Shown: positions 1 to 10,346 of the stretch, piece by piece
Numbering within the stretch: position 1 is the first letter of the stretch
How the letters are laid out: each line of letters starts with the position of its first letter
Source of the DNA: Photobacterium swingsii
GTDB taxonomy: Bacteria > Pseudomonadota > Gammaproteobacteria > Enterobacterales > Vibrionaceae
Assembly: GCF_024346715.1 (NCBI RefSeq)
Contig: NZ_AP024853.1
Location: forward strand, 558,001-622,000
Reading direction: 5' to 3'
Length of the DNA: 64,000 nt
The notes under the pieces: generated by a model
Told to the model about the DNA's origin: nothing
The model's database searches: none
Seen by the model: only the letters and a program-made list of their open reading frames with translations
Position numbers and translations under genes: made by a program

Positions 1-1
1 G

Positions 2-304
2 TCTAATGCTTTGCGCCATTGTGACTCAAATACAGCGATTGCAATTCAACTATCATCCGATGACAACTTCAACGTAATAAAAGTCATCAATACTGGCGAA
101 CCTATTCCCGCTAGTTCACTACCCTATCTCTTTGATCGCTTCTATCGCGCCGATAAATCGCGCAAACATACCAGCAGCGTTGGGGCTGGATTAGGGCTTG
201 CCATTACTAAATCGATAACTCAAGCACATGGTGGGGACATTAGTGTTAGCTCGATCCAACGAGTAACAGCATTTAGCTTAATGTTGAAAAAGGATGGGAT
301 GTAA
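2..304 (+). CDS. Sensor histidine kinase, C-terminal fragment (cut by window edge)
   Basis: Only the end of the ATPase (HATPase_c) domain is inside the window, and the reading frame is open to the left edge. The fragment opens with the end of an N box (SNALRH), continues through an F-box-like DRFYRADKSR and ends with the glycine-rich G2 box GAGLGLAITKSI and an AHGG stretch. These are the ATP-binding lid elements of membrane two-component kinases of the CusS/heavy-metal sensor type. The kinase would autophosphorylate on a histidine lying outside the window and signal to a response regulator that probably lies further left. The sensed stimulus cannot be read from this piece. Confidence 0.9.
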   Translation, partial: SNALRHCDSNTAIAIQLSSDDNFNVIKVINTGEPIPASSLPYLFDRFYRADKSRKHTSSVGAGLGLAITKSITQAHGGDISVSSIQRVTAFSLMLKKDGM

Positions 305-358
305 ACCGCCAGTTTAGTAGGAAGAGCAAATTACTCATTTAATCTTCCCACCCGCGAT

Positions 359-832
359 TCATCGCTTCATAAAACGAGCGGTACTTTTAGCCACTAGTTG
401 CTGGCCAACATAAATACCAGCTTCAGCTTTATAGAGGGTTAAACAAGATGATGTTATTGCACCACGAATTAGCATCTCAGCATTAAGGGGAATTTCTGCT
501 AAATAACGAATATTCATATCACCCGTGACAGCTTCAATGCCTCGGTTAAATACCGCTTGGCACATACCCGCATCTAGCAATGATGCGATAAAGCCACCAT
601 GTAAAATGCCTTGGTAGCCCTGCTGGTGTATGCTGCCTTTTGCTCTACTCCAGACCGCACCATGTTGATCATTATAAAAGTCGAGTTTTAAGCCAAAAGT
701 AGGCTCTGTACCACATAGCATACAATGTTGATGACTTTGGTGTTTAATCACTTTCTCGACTAAATGTGTCGATTTAAACGGTTCGCACTTTTCTATTTCG
801 GCTTGTAACAAACTTTGGTTTGGGTTGTCCAT
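359..832 (-). CDS. PaaI-like hotdog-fold acyl-CoA thioesterase
   Basis: A 157-residue protein of the 4HBT/PaaI thioesterase superfamily, predicted cytoplasmic, hydrolysing acyl- or aryl-CoA esters. The hotdog core is recognisable from the GxxHGG signature (GILHGGFIASLLDAGM, about residues 75-90), followed by NIRYLAEIPL and the last strands of the sheet. A CMLCG segment near residue 40 may be a small metal or redox site but is not diagnostic. The ATG is preceded by a purine-rich AGTGGAAA. The gene converges with the kinase and stands alone. The substrate cannot be deduced. Confidence 0.8.
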   Translation of the reverse strand: MDNPNQSLLQAEIEKCEPFKSTHLVEKVIKHQSHQHCMLCGTEPTFGLKLDFYNDQHGAVWSRAKGSIHQQGYQGILHGGFIASLLDAGMCQAVFNRGIEAVTGDMNIRYLAEIPLNAEMLIRGAITSSCLTLYKAEAGIYVGQQLVAKSTARFMKR

Positions 833-1018
833 TTTCCACTCTTTTTACTTAATACCCATCATGGTATGTCTTGTTTATACGCCTAGTTATTGGCATACGC
901 TATAAACTATTGCTTATACCGAGTGGAATCTAATGTTGCGCCCGATGACGAATTTATACAATATCAAGCACAACCTTGAATGTAGCATTGCTCCCAACAC
1001 TCAACAGGAAGCTAAATT

Positions 1019-1327
1019 ATGCCCGCTATTTTTAAGGCCGCTTTTATTTTCGTCGCGCCAAATGCAGATCCTTCTCAAGACTATTCTTGGGTACGAACCA
1101 ATGAAGTACACGTAAAAACAGTTGCTGTTTCTAACTACCAACAAGCTTGTGAATTAATAGACGCATTAGTTGAAGAAGGCATCAAAGCCGCTGAACTCTG
1201 TGGGGGATTTGGCCACCAAGGTGTTGCTAATGTGGTAAAAGCCGCTAATGGACGATTGCATGTAGGAGCTGTGCGCTTTGATAATCATCCATGTTTAGAC
1301 TTTATCAGCGGTGATGCGTTATTCTGA
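1019..1327 (+). CDS. DUF6506 family protein
   Basis: A 102-residue soluble protein. The pattern AFIFVAPNADPSQD near the start, VAVSNYQQACELI in the middle and CGGFGHQGVA near residue 63 is that of the DUF6506 family, small alpha/beta proteins of unknown function. AGGAAG lies seven bases before the ATG and fixes the start. An overlapping frame beginning at 933 is a shadow. The gene lies just upstream of an AraC regulator on the same strand, which may or may not be functionally linked. Confidence 0.75.
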   Translation: MPAIFKAAFIFVAPNADPSQDYSWVRTNEVHVKTVAVSNYQQACELIDALVEEGIKAAELCGGFGHQGVANVVKAANGRLHVGAVRFDNHPCLDFISGDALF

Positions 1328-1404
1328 TCCCTATATAAAACAGTTACAACCCACCTCTAATGGCCACATTATGAATGTTAGAGGTGGTAGGAAACATAGC
1401 CATT

Positions 1405-2202
1405 ATGTACACACAACGGATTAAGCCAACCCCTAAATTAAGCCAATACATTGCACATTTTTGGCTTTGGGAACAAAACAATATTACGACACTCCCAAAT
1501 ATGCTGCCTGGTACTGGCGTTGAAATGCTATTCAACTTTGGAGATCTATTAAAACTCAAAACTTATCAACAATCACAACTCCATACTAATGATAGTGTTC
1601 TTGTCTGCCCTCGAAAATCACTAATCCAATTTCAAGCAACAGGTAAAACAAAACTACTCTCAATTCGTTTTCGATCCGCGGGTTTTTTCACACTATTTGG
1701 TCTGCCTTTGACTGAGCTATCAGACCAAGCTATTTCCACAGAGCAACTATTACCAACAAGTTTGCTCGCACAGCTTATTGAAGCGAAAAGCGATATAGCA
1801 AGAGTAACCTTGTTAGAGCAATGGCTGCTACAAAAACTGATTAAAGTCACAAATCAAGATTTTGCACTTCAATGGGCTATCGATAAGATTTACTACCAAA
1901 ACCAAAGTGACAGTATTACTGAGGTCAAACACCAATTAAAATGTAGTGAAAGAACATTTCAACGTAAATTCAAATTATTTACGGGTGTCGATGCAAAATA
2001 CTTTGAACGTACGGCTCGCTTTCAATCAACACTGAAAGCGCTGTTAACCGCTCAATCAACTCAGTATTTAGCTGTCGCATTCGATCATGGTTATTATGAT
2101 CAATCACATTTTATTAAAGACTTTAAATATTATACTCAATCAACACCAAGTGGATATCTGACAGAACAAAACTTCTCATTAAACTATTACCAAACCATAT
2201 AA
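1405..2202 (+). CDS. AraC-family transcriptional regulator (DUF6597-like sensor domain)
   Basis: About 265 residues. The N-terminal half (QYIAHFWLWEQ, then LPGTGVEMLFNFGD) resembles the DUF6597 ligand-binding domain found in many AraC regulators. The C-terminal half carries two helix-turn-helix units, with ECSERTFQRKFKLFTGV-like and AFDHGYYDQSHFIKDFKYYT segments typical of the AraC DNA-binding domain. The frame is open from an ATG at 1375, but the ATG at 1405 starts the conserved fold and has AGGA 12 bases upstream, so I prefer it. It may act on the adjacent DUF6506 gene or elsewhere; no operator could be identified. Confidence 0.85.
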   Translation: MYTQRIKPTPKLSQYIAHFWLWEQNNITTLPNMLPGTGVEMLFNFGDLLKLKTYQQSQLHTNDSVLVCPRKSLIQFQATGKTKLLSIRFRSAGFFTLFGLPLTELSDQAISTEQLLPTSLLAQLIEAKSDIARVTLLEQWLLQKLIKVTNQDFALQWAIDKIYYQNQSDSITEVKHQLKCSERTFQRKFKLFTGVDAKYFERTARFQSTLKALLTAQSTQYLAVAFDHGYYDQSHFIKDFKYYTQSTPSGYLTEQNFSLNYYQTI

Positions 2203-2226
2203 AATCCCCGAACAAGTCGAGGATTT
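2202..2226. terminator. Hairpin between convergent AraC and GH1 genes
   Basis: AAATCCCCGA at 2202-2211 pairs with TCGAGGATTT at 2217-2226 across a 5-base loop with one mismatch. It sits at the 3' ends of two convergent genes, so it probably terminates both. The T-run is weak on both sides. Confidence 0.45.
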
Positions 2227-2249
2227 AACTTCAATTGTTAAGCTATAGG

Positions 2250-4076
<1,827 letters not shown>

Positions 4077-5063
4077 ATGGAAAATAATAAAAAGACCATT
4101 GTAGAAAAAACAAAAAAACTGTTGGACAGCGACTTTTATACAAAGGGAGGCGTATATGAAACGCCAATGCTTTACTCCCCTGTACTATCAAATATTTGCA
4201 GCGGTAATGTATACCTAAAGTGTGAAAACTTACAAACAACAGGCAGTTTCAAAATCAGAGGTGCATCAAGCGCTCTGATGAACTTACCTCAAGAACTCAA
4301 AAGTACTGGTGTATTAACAGCAAGTTCAGGTAACCATGGCGCTGGCACGGCTGCGGCAGCAAAAGCCTTAGGGATCCCTGTCACTATTTATGTTCCTGCA
4401 AAAATCAGTAACAAGAAAGAAAAGAAAATAAGCCAGCTTGGCGCAACCCTAATTAAGGTTGATGGCAGCGCTGATTATGCCGAAACTGTCGCACTAGCAG
4501 ATGCGAAAGAAACGGGCGCCACCTACATTAGCCCTTATAACCACCAAGATATCATTGCAGGCCAAGGCACTATTGGCTTGGAAATTTTAACGCAAACACC
4601 AAATGTAGACGCTGTTATCGCCAGTGTTGGCGGTGGTGGCCTCATCAGTGGTATTGGTTCAAACATCAAAGCGCATAAACCTGACACTCAAATTGTCGGC
4701 GCCTTTCCTGAAAATGCCCCAGTAATGAAAGCCTGTATGGAAGCTAAGGAGATCATTGAAGTAGTAGAGTTCGATACCCTATCAGACGGTACTGCGGGCG
4801 GTATTGAAGCAGGCAGCATCACACTAGCACTCTGTATGGCTGTTATTGATAACACAGAAACGGTCACTGAATATGAAATAGCGGAAGCGATGAAACTGAT
4901 TAAAGAAAATCACGCCATGATCATTGAAGGCGCAGCTGGGGTAGCTGTCGCGACGCTCATCAAAAATAAACAAGCATATATAAATAAGAACGTATGTATC
5001 GTGCTTTGCGGCAGCAACGTGAGCGACGAAACCTTTAACTCAGCAATGACCATGGTGAAATAA
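4077..5063 (+). CDS. PLP-dependent threonine/serine dehydratase-like enzyme (EutB-like)
   Basis: A 328-residue fold-type II PLP enzyme. The Schiff-base lysine is in SFKIRGA (about residue 59), SSGNHGAG binds the substrate carboxylate, and GGGGLISGIGS (about 184) holds the PLP phosphate. These match threonine ammonia-lyases and the EutB protein of ectoine catabolism. The stop overlaps the next start by one base (TAATG), so the gene is co-translated with an ornithine cyclodeaminase-like gene. The pairing of such enzymes is known for EutB/EutC (ectoine derivatives) and SbnA/SbnB (diaminopropionate). No other ectoine or siderophore genes are nearby, so the substrate is open. The regulatory ACT domain of biosynthetic IlvA is missing. 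Confidence 0.85.
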   Translation: MENNKKTIVEKTKKLLDSDFYTKGGVYETPMLYSPVLSNICSGNVYLKCENLQTTGSFKIRGASSALMNLPQELKSTGVLTASSGNHGAGTAAAAKALGIPVTIYVPAKISNKKEKKISQLGATLIKVDGSADYAETVALADAKETGATYISPYNHQDIIAGQGTIGLEILTQTPNVDAVIASVGGGGLISGIGSNIKAHKPDTQIVGAFPENAPVMKACMEAKEIIEVVEFDTLSDGTAGGIEAGSITLALCMAVIDNTETVTEYEIAEAMKLIKENHAMIIEGAAGVAVATLIKNKQAYINKNVCIVLCGSNVSDETFNSAMTMVK

Positions 5064-6001
5064 TGGAAATTATCAATAAACAAGCAATCGAAGCAAACTT
5101 ACCTGATATGTCTACGCTGATAGCAATCATCAAACAGTGTTATATCGATTACAGTGACAAAAAATATGTGGTTCCCCCTGTTGGCCATATGCCATTACCG
5201 AACGGAGAGCTGCACATCAAATATGGTATTAGTCATGTTCAGAAATATGCCGCTATAAAAATCGCATCAGGAAGCTATACCAACCACGAAATAGGCTTAC
5301 CTAACTCATACGGTTGCATCATGGTTATTAACGCTGATACGGGCTTTCCCGAGTACATGCTACAAGATGAAGGCATACTCACCGACCACAGAACAGCCGC
5401 CGCTGGCGCCCTTATGGCTCAAACCATGATCGGCGATAATTCAGAACGAACATTCGGCATTGTAGGGTGCGGTATCCAAGGGTATTTTCAAAGCGTTTAC
5501 ACCTGCCACGCTCTTGGAATTAATCAAGTGTTAGCCTATGACATTAAGTCAGAAAATATTCAGTCACTCAAAGAGCAACTCGCTAAGCATGACATTGAGG
5601 TTGTCCCTTGCAAGTCGATAAAAGCCTTATGCGAATCTTGCGACGTGATCACAACTGTCACACCCGCAACCAGCGGCTATATCATCTATGACTGGTTAAA
5701 GCCGAATGCTCATATCAACGCCTTTGGCTGTGATACCGAGGGTAAGCAAGAACTTACTGAAAACGTGCTTCAAAATGCGAGCCTTATTTTGGCCGATAGC
5801 CTTGCGCAATGCTCACATCATGGTGAATTACAGTATCTGTACAATGATAGAAGTCAGCAACACATAAAACGTAAGAGCACAGAGTTTGGCACCTTCTTGA
5901 AAGACCAAGCACGCTTTAGCACTTCAGGATTGACCATTGCTGATTTTACGGGAATAGCCCCTCAAGACATTGCCATCGCAAATGCCGTCATCAAACAATA
6001 G
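5063..6001 (+). CDS. Ornithine cyclodeaminase/mu-crystallin family protein (EutC-like)
   Basis: A 312-residue NAD(P)-dependent enzyme of the ornithine cyclodeaminase/mu-crystallin family. The Rossmann motif is FGIVGCGIQG (about residues 131-140). The upstream part has KIASGSYTNH and LTDHRTAAAGALMAQ, where the conserved arginine contacts the substrate carboxylate. Family members release ammonia from, or reversibly reduce, imino acids. The one-base overlap with the dehydratase gene indicates a dedicated two-step pathway. A hairpin at 6028-6053 closes the operon. Confidence 0.85.
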   Translation: MEIINKQAIEANLPDMSTLIAIIKQCYIDYSDKKYVVPPVGHMPLPNGELHIKYGISHVQKYAAIKIASGSYTNHEIGLPNSYGCIMVINADTGFPEYMLQDEGILTDHRTAAAGALMAQTMIGDNSERTFGIVGCGIQGYFQSVYTCHALGINQVLAYDIKSENIQSLKEQLAKHDIEVVPCKSIKALCESCDVITTVTPATSGYIIYDWLKPNAHINAFGCDTEGKQELTENVLQNASLILADSLAQCSHHGELQYLYNDRSQQHIKRKSTEFGTFLKDQARFSTSGLTIADFTGIAPQDIAIANAVIKQ

Positions 6002-6027
6002 GCGCTTTATCCATTTGCTCGTGAAAC

Positions 6028-6064
6028 AAGCCCAGCACCAAGCTGCTGGGCTTCGCATTTTGAT
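6028..6064 (+). terminator. Terminator after the EutBC-like pair
   Basis: AAGCCCAGCA (6028-6037) and TGCTGGGCTT (6044-6053) form a perfect 10-bp stem with a 6-base loop, followed by a short T-rich tail. It also separates this operon from the convergent msrA. Confidence 0.7.
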
Positions 6065-6082
6065 ACAACGAAAGGCACTTCA

Positions 6083-6559
6083 TTACTTTTTCTTGTATTT
6101 ATTCAATAACTCAAAGGGAATATGGCAATAATCATTGGGGAAACGTGTCAGTCTATCTTGATGTTCATCATCGCTTTTGACGTAATTAACCAGCGGTAAC
6201 ACTTCAACCACCACTTTATCACTGTCTTCTCGCGCCGAAATATACGCCTTTACTTGCTTAAGGTGCGAAGGGTTAACGCTGTACACGCCAGTACGGTACT
6301 TTTCGCCAACATCATCACCCTGTTTATTGACGCTATAAGGATCAATAATTTCAAAGAAGTACGCCATTAGCTGCGCAATCGTCACCTGCTGAGGATCAAA
6401 CTGAGTACGCACACATTCCGCATAACCATCGTAGTCACTTTGCGTGGTATGCGTTGTACCATTTGCACGCCCGCTCTCTGTCATAATCACACCGGGTAGG
6501 TGTTTCATAAATTCTTGCACGCCCCACAAACACCCACCCGCAAAATACATTTCTTCCAT
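6083..6559 (-). CDS. msrA: Peptide-methionine (S)-S-oxide reductase MsrA
   Basis: About 158 residues, shorter than E. coli MsrA but within the family range. It repairs methionine-S-sulfoxide in proteins using thioredoxin. The catalytic cysteine lies in FAGGCLWGVQE close to the N-terminus; most family members have GCFWG, so the Phe-to-Leu change is a mild variant. SDYDGYAECVRTQFDP and FFEIIDPYSVNKQGDDVGEKYR are the substrate-site segments. The ATG at 6559 is preferred over a TTG at 6577 on the basis of family starts. It is convergent with the upstream operon and lies just downstream of a LysR gene on the same strand. Confidence 0.88.
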   Translation of the reverse strand: MEEMYFAGGCLWGVQEFMKHLPGVIMTESGRANGTTHTTQSDYDGYAECVRTQFDPQQVTIAQLMAYFFEIIDPYSVNKQGDDVGEKYRTGVYSVNPSHLKQVKAYISAREDSDKVVVEVLPLVNYVKSDDEHQDRLTRFPNDYCHIPFELLNKYKKK

Positions 6560-6600
6560 CAGATACAATCCAATCAATAAACAAAAAAAACAGGTGATCG

Positions 6601-7542
6601 CTAGCTACGTAGGTCGCCTGACTTTTCTAGCAACTCAGGAAAACGTTCAAACAAGTAATCTAAAAACAGTCTAATCCGTTTAGGTTGAAACTGCTTACTG
6701 ATATACACCACATTCAAATCAGCACTAGAGACCATAGTTGAAGTATTAAAGTTCTTCATATAGCCGTTAAGTACCGTCACTAAGCGCTGACTGTTAATGT
6801 CTGCCTGAACATCCAGTACAGATTTGAGTGCAATTCCTGCCCCTTCTAATGCCCACTGCCTAATGATCTCGCCATCGTCAGAAAAACGCTTTGGCGACAC
6901 AGTTATCGAAACCTTCTTATCTCGTTCTTGAAAATGCCAAGTTTTCAGTTCTTCATTACTGCGCAACATCACCAAACAATCATGCGCAGCCAAATCTTCA
7001 GGCTTCAAGGGGGTGCCATGTGTTGCAAGGTATTCTGGTGATGCACACAAAACCCGTCGGCTTGGCGATAAACGGCGTGAAATCAAGCTACTATCAACCA
7101 ATTCACCATAGCGAATAACAATATCTCGGCCAGATTCAGCAATGTTTGAGATACGATCATCAAGGTATAAATAAGGCACGACATCTGGATATTGCGCAAC
7201 AAACTCATTCAAAATCGGCATGATGTATTGCTTGCCGATATCTTTAGGTGCAGAAATTCTGAGCGGCCCTTTAACTTCCTTCATACCATTTTGGATAAGA
7301 TTCTCTACCTCGCCAACATTATCCAAAATGTCGAGGCAGGCCTTGTAATAAAGTTCACCTGCATCCGTTAAACCTAGATGTCTGGTACTACGGTTAAGTA
7401 ACTTAACACCGTACCTCTCTTCTAATGCTTGAAGCCTTGCCGTCATGGTCGCGGGAGAAAGTCCAAGGTCTCGCCCTGCCGCAGCTAACCCCTGGCGCTT
7501 AACAATACTGACGAACATAGTCATATCAGAGAATTTATCCAC
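6601..7542 (-). CDS. LysR-family transcriptional regulator
   Basis: A 313-residue LysR protein. The winged HTH is at the N-terminus (MTMFVSIVKRQGLAAAGRDL, then LSPATMTARLQALEERYGVK). The remainder is the periplasmic-binding-protein-like effector domain. It is transcribed away from an SDR - grxB - old yellow enzyme operon across 132 bp, the usual layout for a LysR regulator and its target. Electrophile or quinone stress is a plausible signal given those targets, but that is inference. The effector domain resembles those of YafC/DsdC-type regulators in general form only. Confidence 0.88.
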   Translation of the reverse strand: MDKFSDMTMFVSIVKRQGLAAAGRDLGLSPATMTARLQALEERYGVKLLNRSTRHLGLTDAGELYYKACLDILDNVGEVENLIQNGMKEVKGPLRISAPKDIGKQYIMPILNEFVAQYPDVVPYLYLDDRISNIAESGRDIVIRYGELVDSSLISRRLSPSRRVLCASPEYLATHGTPLKPEDLAAHDCLVMLRSNEELKTWHFQERDKKVSITVSPKRFSDDGEIIRQWALEGAGIALKSVLDVQADINSQRLVTVLNGYMKNFNTSTMVSSADLNVVYISKQFQPKRIRLFLDYLFERFPELLEKSGDLRS

Positions 7543-7674
7543 TTACACCTCTATTGTTCATTCTAACTAAATAATGAATTTGAATTTTACCCAATTATCA
7601 AAATTAGTCGAACAAATATAATAGCAAGCATCAAAGAAAAACAGATAAACAAAACAACCAGAGAGAGAAGGATT
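7543..7674. promoter_or_regulatory. Divergent promoter region between LysR and SDR operon
   Basis: 132 bp of AT-rich sequence separating two divergent starts. It contains AATTTGAATTTT and ATCAAAATTAG half-sites around 7577-7608, loosely symmetrical and compatible with a LysR T-N11-A box. GAGAGAAGGATT immediately precedes the SDR ATG as its ribosome binding site. Confidence 0.45.
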
Positions 7675-8343
7675 ATGAGTCAGGATAAAACGAGCTATGT
7701 CATTCTAGGTGGTACATCGGGTATAGGTGCAGCTGTCGCAAAGCAACTTGAGAATAGTGAAAACATTATCCATGTGGCTAGCCGTCAAACAGGCCTAGAT
7801 ATCAGCGATGAAAAATCAGTGCACGCTTACTTCGAATCCATAGGTGCTTTTGATCATCTTATCATTACAGCAGGCTCTGCGGCACCCGCCGGTAAAGTGG
7901 TAGACGTGAAAATTCCAGACGCAAAAGCGGCTTTTGATATTAAGTTCTGGGGATCAATTAACGCTGCTAAACATGCTAGCCGTTATATTAAACCGAATGG
8001 TACGATTACGTTAACCACAGGAATGCTATCACGCAAAGTGATTGCAAATACCTATACCAAAACAGCCATTAACGCCGCGCTAGAAGCCACTACAAAAGTA
8101 TTAGCAAAAGAGCTTTCTCCTATTCGCGTTAATGCTGTCAGCCCTGGTTTGACAATGACGACCGCCTACCAAGGAATGGATGAACAAAACCGTGAATCCA
8201 TGTATGAAAATGCACGTAATACCCTTCCTGCAGGCCGTGTTGGTACAGCAGAAGATGTCGCTCAAGCCTATGTAATGGCGATCACTAACCCCTATATGAC
8301 AGGCTCTATCATCGATGTTGATGGCGGCGCATTAATTAACTAA
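7675..8343 (+). CDS. Short-chain dehydrogenase/reductase
   Basis: A 222-residue classical SDR. The cofactor motif is LGGTSGIGAAVA near the start, and TAGSAAP replaces the usual NNAG. The catalytic Tyr/Lys appears to be in the Y-T-K-T-A-I segment near residue 125, and SPGLTMT follows. It is the first gene of the operon facing the LysR regulator, with glutaredoxin 2 and an old yellow enzyme downstream. A role in reducing reactive carbonyls or quinones fits this company, but the substrate is not deducible. Confidence 0.88.
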   Translation: MSQDKTSYVILGGTSGIGAAVAKQLENSENIIHVASRQTGLDISDEKSVHAYFESIGAFDHLIITAGSAAPAGKVVDVKIPDAKAAFDIKFWGSINAAKHASRYIKPNGTITLTTGMLSRKVIANTYTKTAINAALEATTKVLAKELSPIRVNAVSPGLTMTTAYQGMDEQNRESMYENARNTLPAGRVGTAEDVAQAYVMAITNPYMTGSIIDVDGGALIN

Positions 8344-8416
8344 TTCCACCTAACTCTCTCGATAGCAAAAAATATAACGACTCTACCTTTCGCTAGAGCA
8401 ACAAATAGGAATAAAC

Positions 8417-9046
8417 ATGAAACTCTACATTTATGAACATTGCCCATTCAGCGCCCGTGTACGCTTTGTTGCTGGCATGCTGAATTTACCACTTGATGTA
8501 GTAACCATTGATTACGATGATGACAAAACAACGACCGATATCGTTGGTAGCAAACAAGTCCCTGTCTTAGTGAAAGATGATGGAACAGCAATTGCTGAAA
8601 GCTTAGATATTATTGGTCACTTTTTATCTCTTGCTGACTCAATTCAAACCAATATTCCATCTGAAGCAATTCTAGAATGGCAACGTCGCGCCTTCCTGCC
8701 ATTACAGAAAATTGGTTACCCACGATGGTCTTCAATGGATCTCGCAGAATTTAAAACCACATCATCTCAACGTGCTTGGCGCAGTAAAAAAGAAACCGAA
8801 GCACTTAACTTTGATCTGCTGCTAACAGATACCCCCACTATAGCAAAAGAAGTGGGATCCTTGATCCGTGAAGCAGGCACATTACTGAAACTCGATTCAA
8901 CGACTCCTATCGCTATCGTTGATGAAGCCATTCTGTTCTCTATTCTTCGTGGTTTCTTTAGTGCCGCTGAAATCAATTGGGAACCATCTATAAAAGAATG
9001 GATGGAACTTGTCAGCAAAGAAACGAATGTTCAATTACTAAAATAA
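8417..9046 (+). CDS. grxB: Glutaredoxin 2 family protein with monothiol CPFS site
   Basis: A 209-residue protein with the GST-like architecture of Grx2: an N-terminal thioredoxin fold starting MKLYIYEHCPFSARVRF, then VPVLVKDDGTAIAESLDI, and an all-helical C-terminal half. E. coli Grx2 has CPYC; here the second cysteine is serine (C9-P-F-S), so the enzyme cannot form the intramolecular disulfide and should act by a monothiol, glutathionylation-type mechanism. It is cotranscribed with the SDR upstream (73-bp gap) and the old yellow enzyme downstream (10-bp gap). Confidence 0.85.
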   Translation: MKLYIYEHCPFSARVRFVAGMLNLPLDVVTIDYDDDKTTTDIVGSKQVPVLVKDDGTAIAESLDIIGHFLSLADSIQTNIPSEAILEWQRRAFLPLQKIGYPRWSSMDLAEFKTTSSQRAWRSKKETEALNFDLLLTDTPTIAKEVGSLIREAGTLLKLDSTTPIAIVDEAILFSILRGFFSAAEINWEPSIKEWMELVSKETNVQLLK

Positions 9047-9056
9047 GATAAAGACG

Positions 9057-10166
9057 ATGAAAAAATTATTCGAAAAAGCACAACTTAAAAGCCTTGATCT
9101 ACAAAATCGTGTTGTTATGGCACCCATGACACGCGCACGCACTAGCCAACCCGGTAATATTCCTAATGATATGATGGCGACTTACTACCAACAACGTGCA
9201 ACAGCGGGGTTAATCATCTCTGAGGCCACTCAAATCTCTGATGACTCACAAGGTTATTCATTCACCCCTGGTGTTTACACCGATGAGCAAGTCAAAGGCT
9301 GGCAACCTGTCACGAAAGCAGCACACGAACAAGGTGCTGCCATGTTCTGTCAGCTATGGCATGTCGGCCGCGTTTCTCATCCCACATTCCAAAAAGGTGA
9401 GCTACCTATCGCGCCTTCTGCCCTTGCACCCATCGAAACCAAGGTCTGGATTTCCGATGATCAAGGTAATGGCAACATGGTTGACTGTATTCAACCTCGT
9501 GAAATGGATCAAAGCGATATCGATCGTGTTATTAAAGACTTTGCCTATTCAGCAAAACGAGCCATTGAAGCTGGCTTTGATGGTGTGGAAATTCATGGCG
9601 GTAACGGTTATCTCATTGACCAATTCCTTCGCACCAATTCCAACAAACGTACCGACAACTACGGCGGCACTCGTGAGAATCGCATTCGATTCTTAATTGA
9701 GGTGGTAGATGCTGTTATTGCTGCGATTGGCGCGGATAAAGTTGGCGTTCGCTTAGCGCCCTTCATTACATTCAAAGACATGAACTGCCCTGATATTGTG
9801 CCAACAATTCTTGAAGCGTCTCGTCAATTACAAGCGCGAGATATTGCTTACATGCACCTATCTGAAGCTGATTGGGATGATGCACCCGTTATTCCTGAGA
9901 GTTTCCGCATTGAGCTACGTGAAATTTTTACCAATACCATCATTGTGGCAGGCAGTTACACCCAAGAACGCGCTAATGAGGTTCTTAACAAAGGTTATGC
10001 GGATTTAGTGGCCTTCGGTCGCCCATTTGTCTCTAACCCGGACTTAGTGTCTCGTCTAGAAAACAATTATGACCTTGCAGATTTAGACGGTGCAACCTTG
10101 TTTGGCGGTGATGAACGCGGCTATATCGATTACCCCGCGATGCAAATCGCAGAAGCGGTAGAGTAA
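9057..10166 (+). CDS. Old yellow enzyme family ene-reductase (NemA-like), copy 1
   Basis: A 369-residue FMN flavoprotein reducing activated alkenes, nitro compounds or nitrate esters with NAD(P)H. Landmarks are NRVVMAPMTRARTSQPGN at the N-terminus, LWHVGRVSHP, GFDGVEIHGGNGYLIDQF, where the active-site H..N pair appears as HGGN (HAAN in copy 2), RTDNYGG, and VAFGRPFVSNPDL binding the FMN phosphate. It is the last gene of the LysR-controlled operon. A paralogue lies at 31309-32421, roughly half identical by eye, next to gloA. Confidence 0.92.
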   Translation: MKKLFEKAQLKSLDLQNRVVMAPMTRARTSQPGNIPNDMMATYYQQRATAGLIISEATQISDDSQGYSFTPGVYTDEQVKGWQPVTKAAHEQGAAMFCQLWHVGRVSHPTFQKGELPIAPSALAPIETKVWISDDQGNGNMVDCIQPREMDQSDIDRVIKDFAYSAKRAIEAGFDGVEIHGGNGYLIDQFLRTNSNKRTDNYGGTRENRIRFLIEVVDAVIAAIGADKVGVRLAPFITFKDMNCPDIVPTILEASRQLQARDIAYMHLSEADWDDAPVIPESFRIELREIFTNTIIVAGSYTQERANEVLNKGYADLVAFGRPFVSNPDLVSRLENNYDLADLDGATLFGGDERGYIDYPAMQIAEAVE

Positions 10167-10210
10167 CACTGGCACTCAGGCGTAACTCCTCGCCTTGGCG
10201 ACAAATGAAA

Positions 10211-10235
10211 AAAGGTCTGTTACTAACAGACCTTT
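10211..10235 (+). terminator. Terminator of the SDR-grxB-OYE operon
   Basis: AAAGGTCTGTT (10211-10221) and AACAGACCTTT (10225-10235) form an 11-bp perfect stem with a 3-base loop. It lies 45 bp after the ene-reductase stop. The tail after the stem is AAAAC, so termination on this strand relies on the T residues of the stem. Confidence 0.65.
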
Positions 10236-10346
10236 AAAACGATCAACGCTATCTTCTTCGATTGACTAAACTGATCTTACACTTCAAAAGATCCTTATCA
10301 TACAATACAACGTAATAGCTGAAGGGTCTTCGATAGGTTGTAGAAC

